Position numbers and translations under genes: made by a program. From Burhinus oedicnemus (taxonomy: Eukaryota > Chordata > Aves > Charadriiformes > Burhinidae), in NCBI GenBank assembly GCA_008921705.1, contig VFFE01007724.1, forward strand, positions 558,001-622,000: 64,000 bases of DNA, in the 5' to 3' direction. Below, piece by piece: positions 37,117-49,000 of this stretch. The notes beneath the pieces were generated by a model. That model made no database searches. It worked only from the letters and a program-made list of their open reading frames with translations, and was not told the DNA's origin. How positions within the stretch are numbered: position 1 is the first letter of the stretch; each line of letters opens with the position of its first letter.

Positions 37117-38075
37117 CCACTCAGAATCAAAGAAAAGGGTCATTTTCAAAGTTTGAATTAGAAGCCTAAATGTGCTAACGTTTCTGAATGCATCTTCCTC
37201 ATGCTTTCAAATTATGCTATAGAGCGAAGATGTTTTTCTGAAAGAGCCTTTATCAAATGTGTAGGAAAAAGGCTGTCTTTCATAAGAAATGTTTACTGCT
37301 GTTGAACAAGTGATGTGTGTGTGTAAAATATACTGGATGCATAATTACAGGGAAAATGGATGCTGGCAAAGAATTTTGTTCTTATACGAATTATAGGATA
37401 AATGTATGCCAGCAGACATGCAAGAGTCACCCCTTTTATGCAAGAATTTTGCTGTTACATAAAAGCTTGTTCCTAACATGTCAATTGGTACAATATGTCT
37501 AGTTGTGGTGTTTCAGACGTACCATTTTGTACCATTCATGCTGTCTGTTTAGAGTGCTATTCCATTCTTTCGTCTAGTCACATGAACTCTGTTCTTTTAA
37601 ATCCGTCTTGGTCATGAGAGACTGTTCTCTGTTGCAGGGATAATGTACAATGGATAATACTCAAATATCAGAGCAATGTCCAGCTTTTTTGAAAAATATG
37701 AGACACTATCATCCAACTGAAATAATGGCATTAAAAATAATATAAATGAGAGAGCGTCCTAATGTTTATACTTGATAATACAGTGAACTATCTGTCCTTA
37801 TGCACCCTTGATGTGCCAGTCATGATTTTGTAGACTTCTAGCATATGCCTCTAGGTCACCTCTTTTCTGTTTTGAAGAATCCTAGCCAACTAGATAATTC
37901 CGAATCTTGTTAATCTTTTTGGTCTTCCTTCTCTTTCATTGAACCTTTTCAAGTTCTGATATGTCCTTTTTGACACAGTGGATCCAAAGTGCACACAGTG
38001 CAGTGCTCCAGTATAAGCTGATTATGGATTTATCCAGTGGCATGATCATGTTTTGTGTTTTGCTCTTCACTCCTA

Positions 38076-38107
38076 TTCTCTTAAACAGATTTTCTCTTAA
38101 ACAGATT
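38076..38107. repeat. Perfect 16-bp tandem duplication
   Basis: TTCTCTTAAACAGATT occurs twice without a gap. The second copy also forms a hairpin with AAAATCTGTTT at 38111-38121. Confidence 0.9.
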
Positions 38108-38364
38108 CTTAAAATCTGTTTGCTTTTTTCATTGCTATTGAAAATAAAAAAAATTCAAATGTTAGAAGTTACTAAGAAAGGCACATAATACACTGCTAAG
38201 GTTGCCTTTCTCAACCAGGACACTGAAGTTCTAGGCCATTTTTTACAATAGGAGTAAAAAATAATTTCAGGTATGAAGAAATCATTCTTAAAAGCTGTTT
38301 TCTTTGATCACTATAATTACAAAGATAAACACCATAATCTTTAGGATTATACAACACATATGTA

Positions 38365-38380
38365 AGAGAGAGAGAGAGAG
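38365..38380. repeat. AG dinucleotide repeat
   Basis: About eight uninterrupted AG units. Confidence 0.9.
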
Positions 38381-41319
38381 AATGTGATTGTTGTTGTGTA
38401 ATATATAATTGCCGTTGTGCTGTCTTAAGACTTTTATGGTAAACAAACCCTACTACTTGTAATTTGTATTCCTTTTTATATAGCTCTATTGCTCTAGATT
38501 GCCTCTTACTGATACTTTTTGTGTATGTGTTGTATAACATGCAATAATGATTTCAAACCAGAGCAAGACAAAATGTCAAACAGGGCAAAAATGTCATAAT
38601 GACAGTGTTCTTCCGCTCCAGCTTCTTTTGCGTAGTATGAGGAGTCGAAAAATGGTAAAGATTTTAACATTGCTTTCAGCACATCAGAAATCACACATCT
38701 GTCACATTAAGTTCTAATTTTGTTGAAGAATTTAATATCATTCTAGCAGACCTGAGTCCAGAATTGCTTTTTGATAAATTCTGAGGATGAAAGAGCAAAC
38801 ATTATACTTAATAGTGTCATTTTATAATAAATGCTTGCTTTTTAAAAATTTTTACTTTTTTTGTTTTTTCCAAAAGTCAATAGCATCATACGTAGTTTCT
38901 GTGCTATTTCAGCACCAAATTTTGGATATGCAGAATGTTAAACTAAAATAGATTTTGCAGGACCTTTGCAATTTGACACTGAGTATTCTGTTAAAAGCTA
39001 AGTTTTGAGGCCTTGGAAACTGTACTAAAATTTATATGGTGATAACATAATGAAAGTATTTTCACATTGTTCACACTATGTTCACAGCTGGTAACTTTTA
39101 CCTACTCAGTGGAAGAGTACAATGATGTTAACATATGAGAAAACGATGCAAAAATCATTCCTTTGTATTTTTTGCTTGGGGTCATTTGATAGACTAAACC
39201 TGTTTAAATGGCTGTGCTGTTTTGAATTAGGTATAATAAACTTGCAGTAATGATTAATTGATTCTCAAGAGCAGAATGTAAGAAAAAGGATCCAAAGTTT
39301 GCAAAATAGTGTCCATAACTCCTCCAAATAACTGCCTCTCACTTTTATGTAATGAAAAAACAAAGGCAGTCTGCTAATAGTATTTTATGCTATTTGCAAA
39401 TACTAGACCTGTTTTGAATTTTTAAAAAATGTTGGAAAAATCCCAATGTACAAGCAACAGCACTGTCAGCTACAGAACCTTCTGAGGTAATGAGGTAGGT
39501 ACCATAAAACTGGGTCATGCAATGTGAAATTTAAAATAAATATGGAATCCTTTATAATTGTCTTCTGGTTCTTCCATTTTTAGCAAACAGTTATGTAAAA
39601 TGGACCATATCTGCGTCATCTGCTCTTGTCATATCTCTAGGGAAAGGGAAGAAGATATTTCAAGCAGGGCTGCAGGAGGCATGCTGAGCTCAGTTCTGCT
39701 TAACCTTCATTTTTACTATTATTAGCACCAACAGCTGGGTCTCCACCTGCTAGAATTTACTCTGCAGAAGAGGTTTGAGTAAGCCATTTTCCCAACTTTT
39801 CTGAACTCACATGTTAAGATACTTGCTTTTGGGCTTGATTCTGCTGGGTGCTATTCTGCTGTGCGTTTACAGGCCTTACCAAAAGGCAGCTAGCATTAAG
39901 ATTGTTCACAAGCAGCCCTACAGATCATGGATGCAGAGGGCATCAGCATTTGTATTGTCCAATTTATATCCCGTTTCTTACATTGGAACTTGTTCCATAG
40001 CCTTCCAGATACAAATGAAAGCAAACTTAGCTGTTTACACACCTTTCCTTGGATGAAAACAAGGATTTGTTTCTTAGTTGCTTGATACTGACATTTTTAA
40101 TGGAATCTTACAGTAATTTTCAAAGGAGTAGTATTCAAAGGAGTCTGCTATCCTGCCTGTCTGCTTGGGTACCTAAAACCTACTGTGAGCTCATGATTGC
40201 AGCATTTTAGCATCTTTGGATTATTGGCCTATTCATTTTTATTTCATAGGTAATTCCCCATTATACAAGGTAAGGTGGGGCTGGGATGCCTGGGTGATGA
40301 GAAATTAATATGGAGACTGCAATGCTGGCTAACACAGTGTAGTATCAACTAGATAGTTCTGTATTGACTCTCAGTTCAGCAAGACCTATCTGTACAACCC
40401 ACGGTAGAGGAATAGCTGTGGTTACATAGTCTATACTTAAGCTGATAGATCGTATGAGTTCTAAGTTGGTTTTGCTTGGAGTCACGCTGAGAGCCTCTGT
40501 ACCTCTGGCATAGCTAACACCCAAAGCAGGTAACACTTGCATGGATATTTGAGAGTTGCTAATCTTTTGACATTACGTTTTGCATTCTTTCAGCATTACA
40601 TTGTTCCAGCAGTGTAACATTTGTAGAAGTGAGTCATTTTCAGCATAAAAATTTGCAGGATCTGTTCTGTTTGCTAGTGGAGCCATGTGTCTGATAACTG
40701 TGAGAGCTTGGTAAACAAAAGGAAAAAGATACTAGCTGTATAAGTACCTAAATGCATTATAGAGGAGAATGTTTTCTTAAATTTCTGTAACACTTAGAGA
40801 AAGTTTGATACGATGCTGGATTCCCACTGGAACATACAATGTTTTAAGAAGTGAAAATCATCAGAAATTCCGGTTAACATCTAAGATAATTCATAAAACA
40901 GTTGAAAAGAATGTCAGGTCTGACCCAAAGCCTGTTGATCTCGCTGGGTTTTGATCGCTACTCTTATTGCAGATCAATTAAGAAACTGTAGAGGAAGACG
41001 ACAGGAGATGGGAAGGCTGTATGCTTTATTTTTCCTCATTTATAACTTCCAATAATTTAGAAGTTACAGGGAGTTTCTAGCACCATTTACCTAAATAAGG
41101 AAAAGCTACTTTTTTTTTGAAAGCTTATTTCAAAGGTTGTTTCTACATGGCTGTATTGTTAGGCTTTGCAAGTAGAATTACAGAAATTGAAAAATTAACT
41201 CCTCCACACCCTCTAAATTCCACACATCTACCAGCATTTAAACTAAATATGTAAACATTTGATAAGATGGTAGAACAGGTGGTGATCCAGTACAGAGTGT
41301 TGTCCCAGGAGGGCTGCAT

Positions 41320-41545
41320 TCAGATCTGAGCTTTTCCACAGTTCCTGTATGACTTTGATTGAAATACTTGAACTCAGACTCTTGCAAGTATTTAGATAAG
41401 ACTGCTTGCCATGGATTTCAGCTGTAATTAGGGATTCAGATGCTCATGGGAGCTATGCTAATATCACTTCAGACCATAATTTCCCATCAGTAAAACAGAG
41501 GAAGAACATATCCTTACTTCCCTGTGGTTCTCTGAGGATGGTTTT
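41320..41545 (+). mobile_element. MIR-like ancient SINE remnant
   Basis: CTGTATGACTTTGATTGAAA (41346-41365) resembles the MIR 'ctgtgtgaccttgggcaag' phrase, and TTTCCCATCAGTAAAACAG (41480-41498) resembles 'tttcctcatctgtaaaatgg'; it is followed by a CTTACTTCCCTG...CTCTGAGG block. Order and spacing fit a MIR/CORE-SINE with inserted bases. Confidence 0.45.
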
Positions 41546-42862
41546 GTTAACCACTGAAGTGTTCATGAATTATGATACATAATCCACAATCTGAAAAAAG
41601 AGAAAGTGGAGATTCTGGTGCTTGTCAAAACTAAGGTGGCACATTTTTTATTTAAGTGAGATTGAAAACTATGCTGTTGTGAGCATTCTCAGTTAGTGCA
41701 TCCAATATGCAGCACTAAGCTCTTTAGTATCAATCAAGCGACCAGAAGAGTTATTAAGAAAAATATGTCTAAACCCAAGGTAAACTAAAGATATTAAATC
41801 TCTAATGATTCCTAGTAATTAAAGTAAGAGGGTCTGATAGAAAGTTGTGCTGTAGTACCACAGTTGTGTGTGTAGTTGTGCTGTGGTATATTTTCTTTGC
41901 TTACAAGCAGATGTATGTGTTCCTGCCTAATTCATTGAGTATGAAAAAAGCCATCCATTGGTACACATGGACATGATTCCTTCCCAAGTGTATAAAGGTG
42001 TTGGGAACATACATAAATGGCAGATTGGGAAATAGGTACAAAACATGGCAATGACAGTGGAAATTGCGTAAGTATCTGTAATAGTTTGCAGTAGAATAGC
42101 ACCATCACTGTCTTTGAAGTTGGAGATAGGTGGTGAGTTAATGCAAGCGTATCAAATCACACACGCCGAGTACAGGATTTGTTCAATTAGTTTCAGTTCA
42201 CATTCGCAACAGAATGTAATGTGCCTGTTCCCCAGCTATAAGATGGTGCCACATCTTGTCTTCTGACCCAATGTACTGTACAGCGTCCTGCATCACATGG
42301 CTTGGCATATGAGGTCTTTCACAATGAGAGCGAAGAAAGTTGAGAGTTCTTAAGAGCTGTTTTTCTAAGCACTCAAATGGATGTTACTCAGCCTGGAGAT
42401 TTGGAGGGTTTTTTTGCCAGTGCGACAATTACTAGAGATGAAGGAACACTTTTAAGGAAGTGTTTTGAACAGTTAGAGCCGTTAATAGCTACAGAAGTAT
42501 CAGTCAGGTTGTAGCTTTTAAGTTTTTAAGAAATGGTCTTTGAACATTCATTTAAGATTTCTACACAGGTACAGCATGACTGAAGAAGTAGTGGGTGCTT
42601 TTGTGCAGTGAGTGAATAAAAACAAAATGTTTTGTTAACAGCAACAGTTTCGGTTACTGTTAAGAGCGATGAAGAAACAGTTGTGACACTGATATGTTCC
42701 TGTTGTGCACTGAGAAAATGAAGGCTTTTTCTGGCATAGGTTATACCAGTTGTAAAACAATGTGTCTGATTAATAATGCATTCTATTGAAAAGGAATGGG
42801 AGCTTTGCTTAGGTATGATTCATGGTTGTCTGTTGCAGCATTAAGTCTGTTGCTTGCCTTAA

Positions 42863-42875
42863 GGTCAGCATGACC
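42863..42875. promoter_or_regulatory. Perfect palindromic oestrogen response element
   Basis: GGTCAGCATGACC matches the consensus GGTCAnnnTGACC at all ten half-site positions. The left half extends to AGGTCA. Oestrogen receptor binds this palindrome as a homodimer. It lies 15.5 kb upstream of the GREB1 start codon on the same chromosome arm segment, with no other recognisable gene between. Human GREB1 is a direct oestrogen-receptor target with several upstream elements. One such match is expected by chance only about 0.06 times in a random 64-kb sequence. Function is inferred. Confidence 0.6.
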
Positions 42876-43487
42876 CTGTTTATTGTAATTTTTGTCTTGA
42901 GGGTCTGTGCAGTTGGTGTTTAAGGAGGAATTAGCAAGAGATAGCAATTTATTGGTTTCTCTAGTTTTTGGCAAGTATGTATTTCCTTTCATTATTCTTT
43001 TTTCTTAGTCATTATTGAAGCACTTGGTTGTATTGTAAAACTTAATTGACCTTTTATTTTACTCTTTAATAACATTTTTTCCTCAGAGATTTAAAAACAT
43101 ATACTATTATTGTTAAGAACCTTGTCAGTACAATGATAATGAAGAACAAAAGTACTTGTGTGGTTTTAAATACAAAACAGTGTTTAAAAAGGTTCTTATG
43201 TTCCTTTAATACATGTCTTTCATATGAAAGACAATCCTATTCTGGCTATCTTGTTACTTTATAAATAGCAGTTCACTACACTAGCTTCCTCAGTTTCCTT
43301 CACATTTGTTAGTATTCACGATAGATGTCTGCACATTATTTTGCAATTCTCCTCAGTGTCTTTTTTAAAACTCCTATTTCTTTAATACCTACAAAACCCC
43401 AGGAGTAGTCTCCTGACATGGTTTTTCTGGCAGCATGATTGGAATAGCTTACAATCTTGAGTATAACTGTTCTCTGCACCTCAGAGA

Positions 43488-43545
43488 AGTGATATTATCC
43501 CCAATTTACAGTCAAACAGTGGAAGGACATTGAGGTTACAGAAAA
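43488..43545 (-). mobile_element. MIR-like SINE remnant, antisense
   Basis: ATTATCCCCAATTTACAG (43494-43511) followed by AAACAGTGG and CATTGAGGTTACAG resembles the reverse complement of the MIR core ('attatccccattttacagatgaggaaactgagg'). Confidence 0.45.
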
Positions 43546-45974
43546 AAAAAAAAGAAAAAAAAAACACAAAAGAAAAAGTAAAAATGCAGGCAAAGGGCTT
43601 AAAAGAATTTACACAGAACATCCTAAACTGAAATCCTGAGAACCCTGATCAGTTATTGCTACCCTGGGAGAATCCAGCTCCAGTTCTCTGGACCCACAGC
43701 TGTCTGGGGAGATATGGCCCAAGGGCCATGCTGTGCAGTGGCTCTTATCAACATCGTTCAGGGTAGCGTTCTTCAGAATGGACAGGCTGTGGCTGCAGTG
43801 CTCTTCACATGACTTTTGTGCCTCTGAGGCACAAGTTTTGTACATGTGTGTTCAGATGACCAAAATACTGTAAGGTATGTTTCACAGCTAGCCAGAATGG
43901 ACTGTTCATGGTCTCATGGCGTGGCACATTCTGCATGCCTGGGAGCACGGGGTGAGAACAGGTGAGTGAGGGCACCGGGCCTTTTGGAAAACTGTTGGAG
44001 AACTGTGTAAGGTGATGACAGCAAACTTAACACAATCTTGTCCATGCTGCCTAGGAAAAGGAGTGCCTTATTTAACTACTAGCAGAACTACAGCTGAGTG
44101 CAGAATGCCTGGATGTAAACTAACATGTCTGCAGTGTAGACAATTGGGTGATCAAGAGCTAGAAGAAAACTGGAAGCCAAGTTGTTTGACAATGTGTCCA
44201 TAGACATGCCAATTTTTTACTTTGAGAGTGAGATTTAGTTTGAGATTAAGGATTTGATTGAGTTTCTTGATTACATGCTGCTTCTGACATTTGAGATATC
44301 CATGGTTATTCTGCCTGGCTTGGTCTCCTGCAGGTCTTACGTTGTACGACTTATGCCGCGGTCTTGGGTACCTGCAGCATATCAAAGACCACTGAACATC
44401 TATGTGTAAGGAGCTGAACTGAGTCCCAAGACTTCTAAATATAGAGGTCTTCATGTAGACATCTACAGCTGCAACTCCTGGTAGTCGATGATACAGCCAG
44501 TGTGATCAGTGGAGCCAGGTGAGTGTTTCAGCTCATGTTGAAATAAATAAACAGCAGTGGCTGGCCAGCTGAATCACTCTCAGCTCCATTGATTTTATTG
44601 ATTATAATGGAAATTTCTGCCTAGTGAACCAATAGGTACCTGCAGTCTGATTCAGTTGCCTAAGTATAGGTACCTCGTTTCATTTGAAGTTCGTTGGTTT
44701 ACCTGAGATATCCATAAAGGGCTGGCAGATATGACAGACAACTTGCCTCAGACCTCTGCTTCTTTGGAGCAGCAGCTGGAATCCAGACAGGATACCCCAG
44801 GACATCTCAAAGTTAGAAGATGCCTGTGGTTTGGCAGCTGAATCACACTCCATATTTCTAGATGATCTTAAAGGTCTCCATTTGTACATGTCCAAAGTAC
44901 AAGACTGAGCATATTTCTCATGGAGGACACTGTCTGGGCTCCACATAAGTACCCTGAAAAGCTCAACGTGGTAGGTATTTTTAGCCTACATATGTCGCAT
45001 TTTATATAAGACTATATACATTTCAATATTTCTGCATAAATACAAAAGGCAAGTATGCCTACAACCATTTTAAAAACATTTTGAGAAGGAAAGTAGTTGT
45101 CTTGCAATTAAACCAGTCATTCTGCTTGGCAGGATCCAGTTTTAGTTCTTTCATACACAATCTGCACGCAGAATGCTTCAAATACTAAGTTGTTGGGTGT
45201 TTTGGAGGGACAGTCTCCATTTTTCCCTGCTAAAGTTGCTGGACAAATCAGTCATTTGATCATAAATAACCTTTGCTTATCTTCTTGGGAAAAAAAGCAT
45301 TGAACTTAACAATCATCTCTTAATTTTCCTTTCTGGGTGCACAGTGGACCAACTCTTTCCTTATTCTTCCTTATAAACGAATGTCCTCATAAAATATTGT
45401 CATGACACTGTTTATGATTTTTGTCCTTGTATCTTAGTCTGTGCTTTGAACTTCTGAAATTCTTGTTAACCTGAGATCAGAACCTCAGGTTATGTCCCTT
45501 GTTTCACTTCTATTGCAGTGTTCTCAAACTTTGGAAAACATGCCCAGTAGATTCCTGTAAAAAAGAAGGTTCTTTTCTGTAAGTGCCTAGGGTACAAGGT
45601 GTATATTTTACATACCTTTTGTTGGGATAATTACATGGTCAGCTTTTCTCTAACAACTGTTCTGTCAATTCATCACTTACATTACTGACTCATTTCACAC
45701 AGATTCAGCAACTCATTTCAGCAGGCAGACCCACTCTGTTCTGATGTATGTCGCATCAGTAGCTGCATACTGACCAACTCCCACTGGTTCTGTATACAAG
45801 AAGTCTTATATATGACCTCCATGCTCATCACCCATTCCTGGCATTCCTGCTCCGGGTACTAATCAAACACAATAGGCCCCTCTGTGCTTGCTTGCCCTTT
45901 CTCCTTCTCCTCTGGAACTCCTGCTCCATGCCTATATCGAAAGCAGTCAGGCCCCTTTTACTTTCTGCATTCCA

Positions 45975-46007
45975 TTACTGAATATCAAGTTACTGAATAT
46001 CAAGTTA
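45975..46007. repeat. Perfect 15-bp tandem duplication
   Basis: TTACTGAATATCAAG occurs 2.2 times in direct succession. Confidence 0.9.
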
Positions 46008-49000
46008 ACATCTTCTTCTTTAACACCTACCCTATACTAATATTTTTCAAGAGTGATACGGTGTTTCCAGCTCCGCAGTAAAGTCAGAGATAGGCACTGC
46101 AGCATCCTAGACTTCATTCTAGACAGCACCCTACACAGCAGCCTAGAGAAATTTTGTTCATGAATGCGCTACGGTTATGGGGCAAGTATGTTTGGCTGGC
46201 ATCAATCAAGTTATACCACTTTAAAATGTGAATTTTCTGGCTTGTGTTATTGTTGACCTGGTAAATTATTAAAAGTGACTCTTCCAAAACTCACATGCTT
46301 TCACATACATTCACACATTCACATGTATTTCTTGCTGTGTTTGTTTTCCTTTTAGATTTCTCTAAACTTTGGCAGTCAATACAGTCTTTTAAGTGTCATC
46401 TTGTCAGGTTAATATGTTTAAGGTACACAATTGTACAGTGCTGATAGGAAACCAGAGAGTGATTTCTGCATTCCCTAGCTGAATGATTTTGTACCGTACT
46501 TGAAAATGACATGACTGAGTTCTCTCATATTTGGCGTTAAGTATAGAACGTTTAAAAAACTCCTGGTTCACTTCCATAGTAACAGAAAAACGTACCAGTC
46601 ATTCTCCTAGAGCATTACTTGCTACTTTCTATACGGTTTCTTTTTCACATTCTTTCATACAGTACTTGCATCTAAAATTGAAGTAAAAAGTAGATATTTT
46701 TAAAAATTACCAAATAAACAATGAAAGCTTTCCGTTAATAATGAAAATTGTTTTGAGTGAAAATGCTAAATCACCTCTGTCTCTGAGGGATTCCTCAGCA
46801 GGCTTTAAAATTCCTTTTTTTTCCCTTTGTATTTCAGAAGGAGAATCAGAAGGTGCAGTTTTACGATGTAAATATGTTCTTTAAAGCGTTTTCGTAGTCT
46901 GGAGGAAAAGATCCTGCCATGTGTTTCTTGGCCTTTTCTTTTGCATATATTAATGGACATGTATTTTATGCATAGCTAGATGAGGGATCTGACCTGGCTG
47001 AACGTAACCCTAAAAAAATTACTAGTTTTCAACCATATCAGCTCAGATCTATGCCACTGAGTGACACAGAAGGAATATAGATCAAGAGTGAGAGACATTC
47101 CTTTTCAGCTGTAACTTGAGTTTAGAGCAGCTTGAGCCAGTCATGAAACCGTACCCTGAGAGTGAAGGATGAAAACGAAGTTTCACAAGCTGTACCGAAA
47201 AATAATCTCTTTTCATTGTTCAGTGTATCCTGCATACAGAACCTAAATTCAACTGAAAGTCTAGATAAGTGCTTAATTTTGCTGATTTCAGTGATACTTA
47301 ACTGAGTTTAAAATTAAGCACATATCTGAATGTTTTGTGACTTGGAGCCATAGGAAAAAGAAAATTCAATTTTCAGAATAATTGCTTTCGTCTTCTGAAG
47401 TGATGTACTGCCATTTGTGACCTAAGGACACATTTGATAAATATACCTTTACCAGAAATAGATGTTCTCTATACATGTATTCTAGATGTATCTTGAAAAG
47501 ATGCAGTGTTTGTTTAAACGTGATACAATAGCTATTTCTTTGTATATCCAGCAGTATATTGAACATAATCTCTTAAATATTGTTTTGATTTCCTATCCTT
47601 TTATTCAGAAGATACAGGCATAGTACCAACACAAAGATAATATTGCTACATATCTAATTTCTGTTCTCCTGTTAATCTTTTCTTCTGTTGCCAAAATGAA
47701 GTACCCACAGTATACACTTTATGCTTTCTTTAGTGATTCTCTTATCTATATTATGCCAAAGGACACCCCCCATTTATTTAAAAAAACCTCACCTTCATTC
47801 CTTCCAAAAACAGGCAACAAAATTGTTGCCGTTATTAATGCTTCAGACTGATAGATTGATATGTGCCTGGCCAGGAGCACTGTGACCCAGCACAGCACTT
47901 CTGTATTAATAAGACATAAAGTCAGACCATTTATCATTTAGTATAGCCAGCACACAAGTTAGAGAACAGCTTGCCAGGGTATATTGTGGTCTCATTACTT
48001 TGTTTTTGCCATAGTTGCAGAATAGATAGCTTTGAAACCTTCCTGTGCTCTACTGTGACAGGAGAGTGTTCGTGTCATGGCGACCCGACTGAGTTGTTCA
48101 GCTGCATACAGTGCTGACTCAGGAGCCTTAAGTGTCCTATCCAATTCGCCAAGCAGCAGACTCTTCTAAATTAAAATAAGGAAAACATAAAGATATAATC
48201 ACTGGCAGTTACCACAGGTGTAAGATGTTCAGCGGTGCAATCGGAGTATGAAACTTTGGGAGTAATTTACTGGATGTCACTCAGGAGCACATGCTTTCAT
48301 TAAGGTACAGTATATATTTTATTACATAGCTAGTATTTCCAGGCTGAAAAATACTGTTATTGTTTAATGAAAACATTAACATATCATAAGATAAGATACT
48401 CACACTGCCTTATATTGGTTACTGTTCAAATATTGTAGCTGGGAGACATTTTACAGCTAATATTAATGTTTTAAGTACCTGCATTTGTCTGCGTTTTGTG
48501 TACCTCCTGCCTTGTCAGTCATCTGCCATCTTTGGGGTGAGTGATTTCCTATCAGGAAAACTTTGGGGTATTGAAAAAAAAATGCAGACAACTCGAATTT
48601 TTAAACCCTTAAAATAGACAGCTGAGATCTCAAACTGCTAAGTTCAGTTTCTTAAATTGATGAAATTTGAGCTTTGTAGTGGTTCTTTAACTAAAGATGC
48701 TTGTTAAATGCTTTTGGATTGCATATTTATGTTTATGAATGTTTCTTATTTAATGTTATTTTCAACATATAATACATGTGCAACTGATCTCCTGATTTGA
48801 GTATACCTTGATGCTCAGTTTTATTTTGCAATGTGATTTATTCATCTAGAGATGTATTTACCATCCACAGATGGTGAAGCATGTTTTAGGCTGCTGCCAT
48901 TGTATTTCTGTCCACCCTTTGTTCCTTGGATGGAAAATATGATCCAGATACAGCATAGTGTGCTCTGTCAGCAGAAATCAGTGAAGATCTCTTTCAAGCA

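Noticed and set aside
39811..40056. 81-codon frame with a strongly hydrophobic N-terminus (YLLLGLILLGAILLC)
   Set aside because: Weak start context, no family match, no splice or conservation evidence. AT-rich DNA often yields hydrophobic runs.
44340..44950. Repeat-like segment with GGTACCT and CAGGACATCTC phrases
   Set aside because: It looks like an eroded interspersed repeat, but no family, boundary or orientation could be supported.
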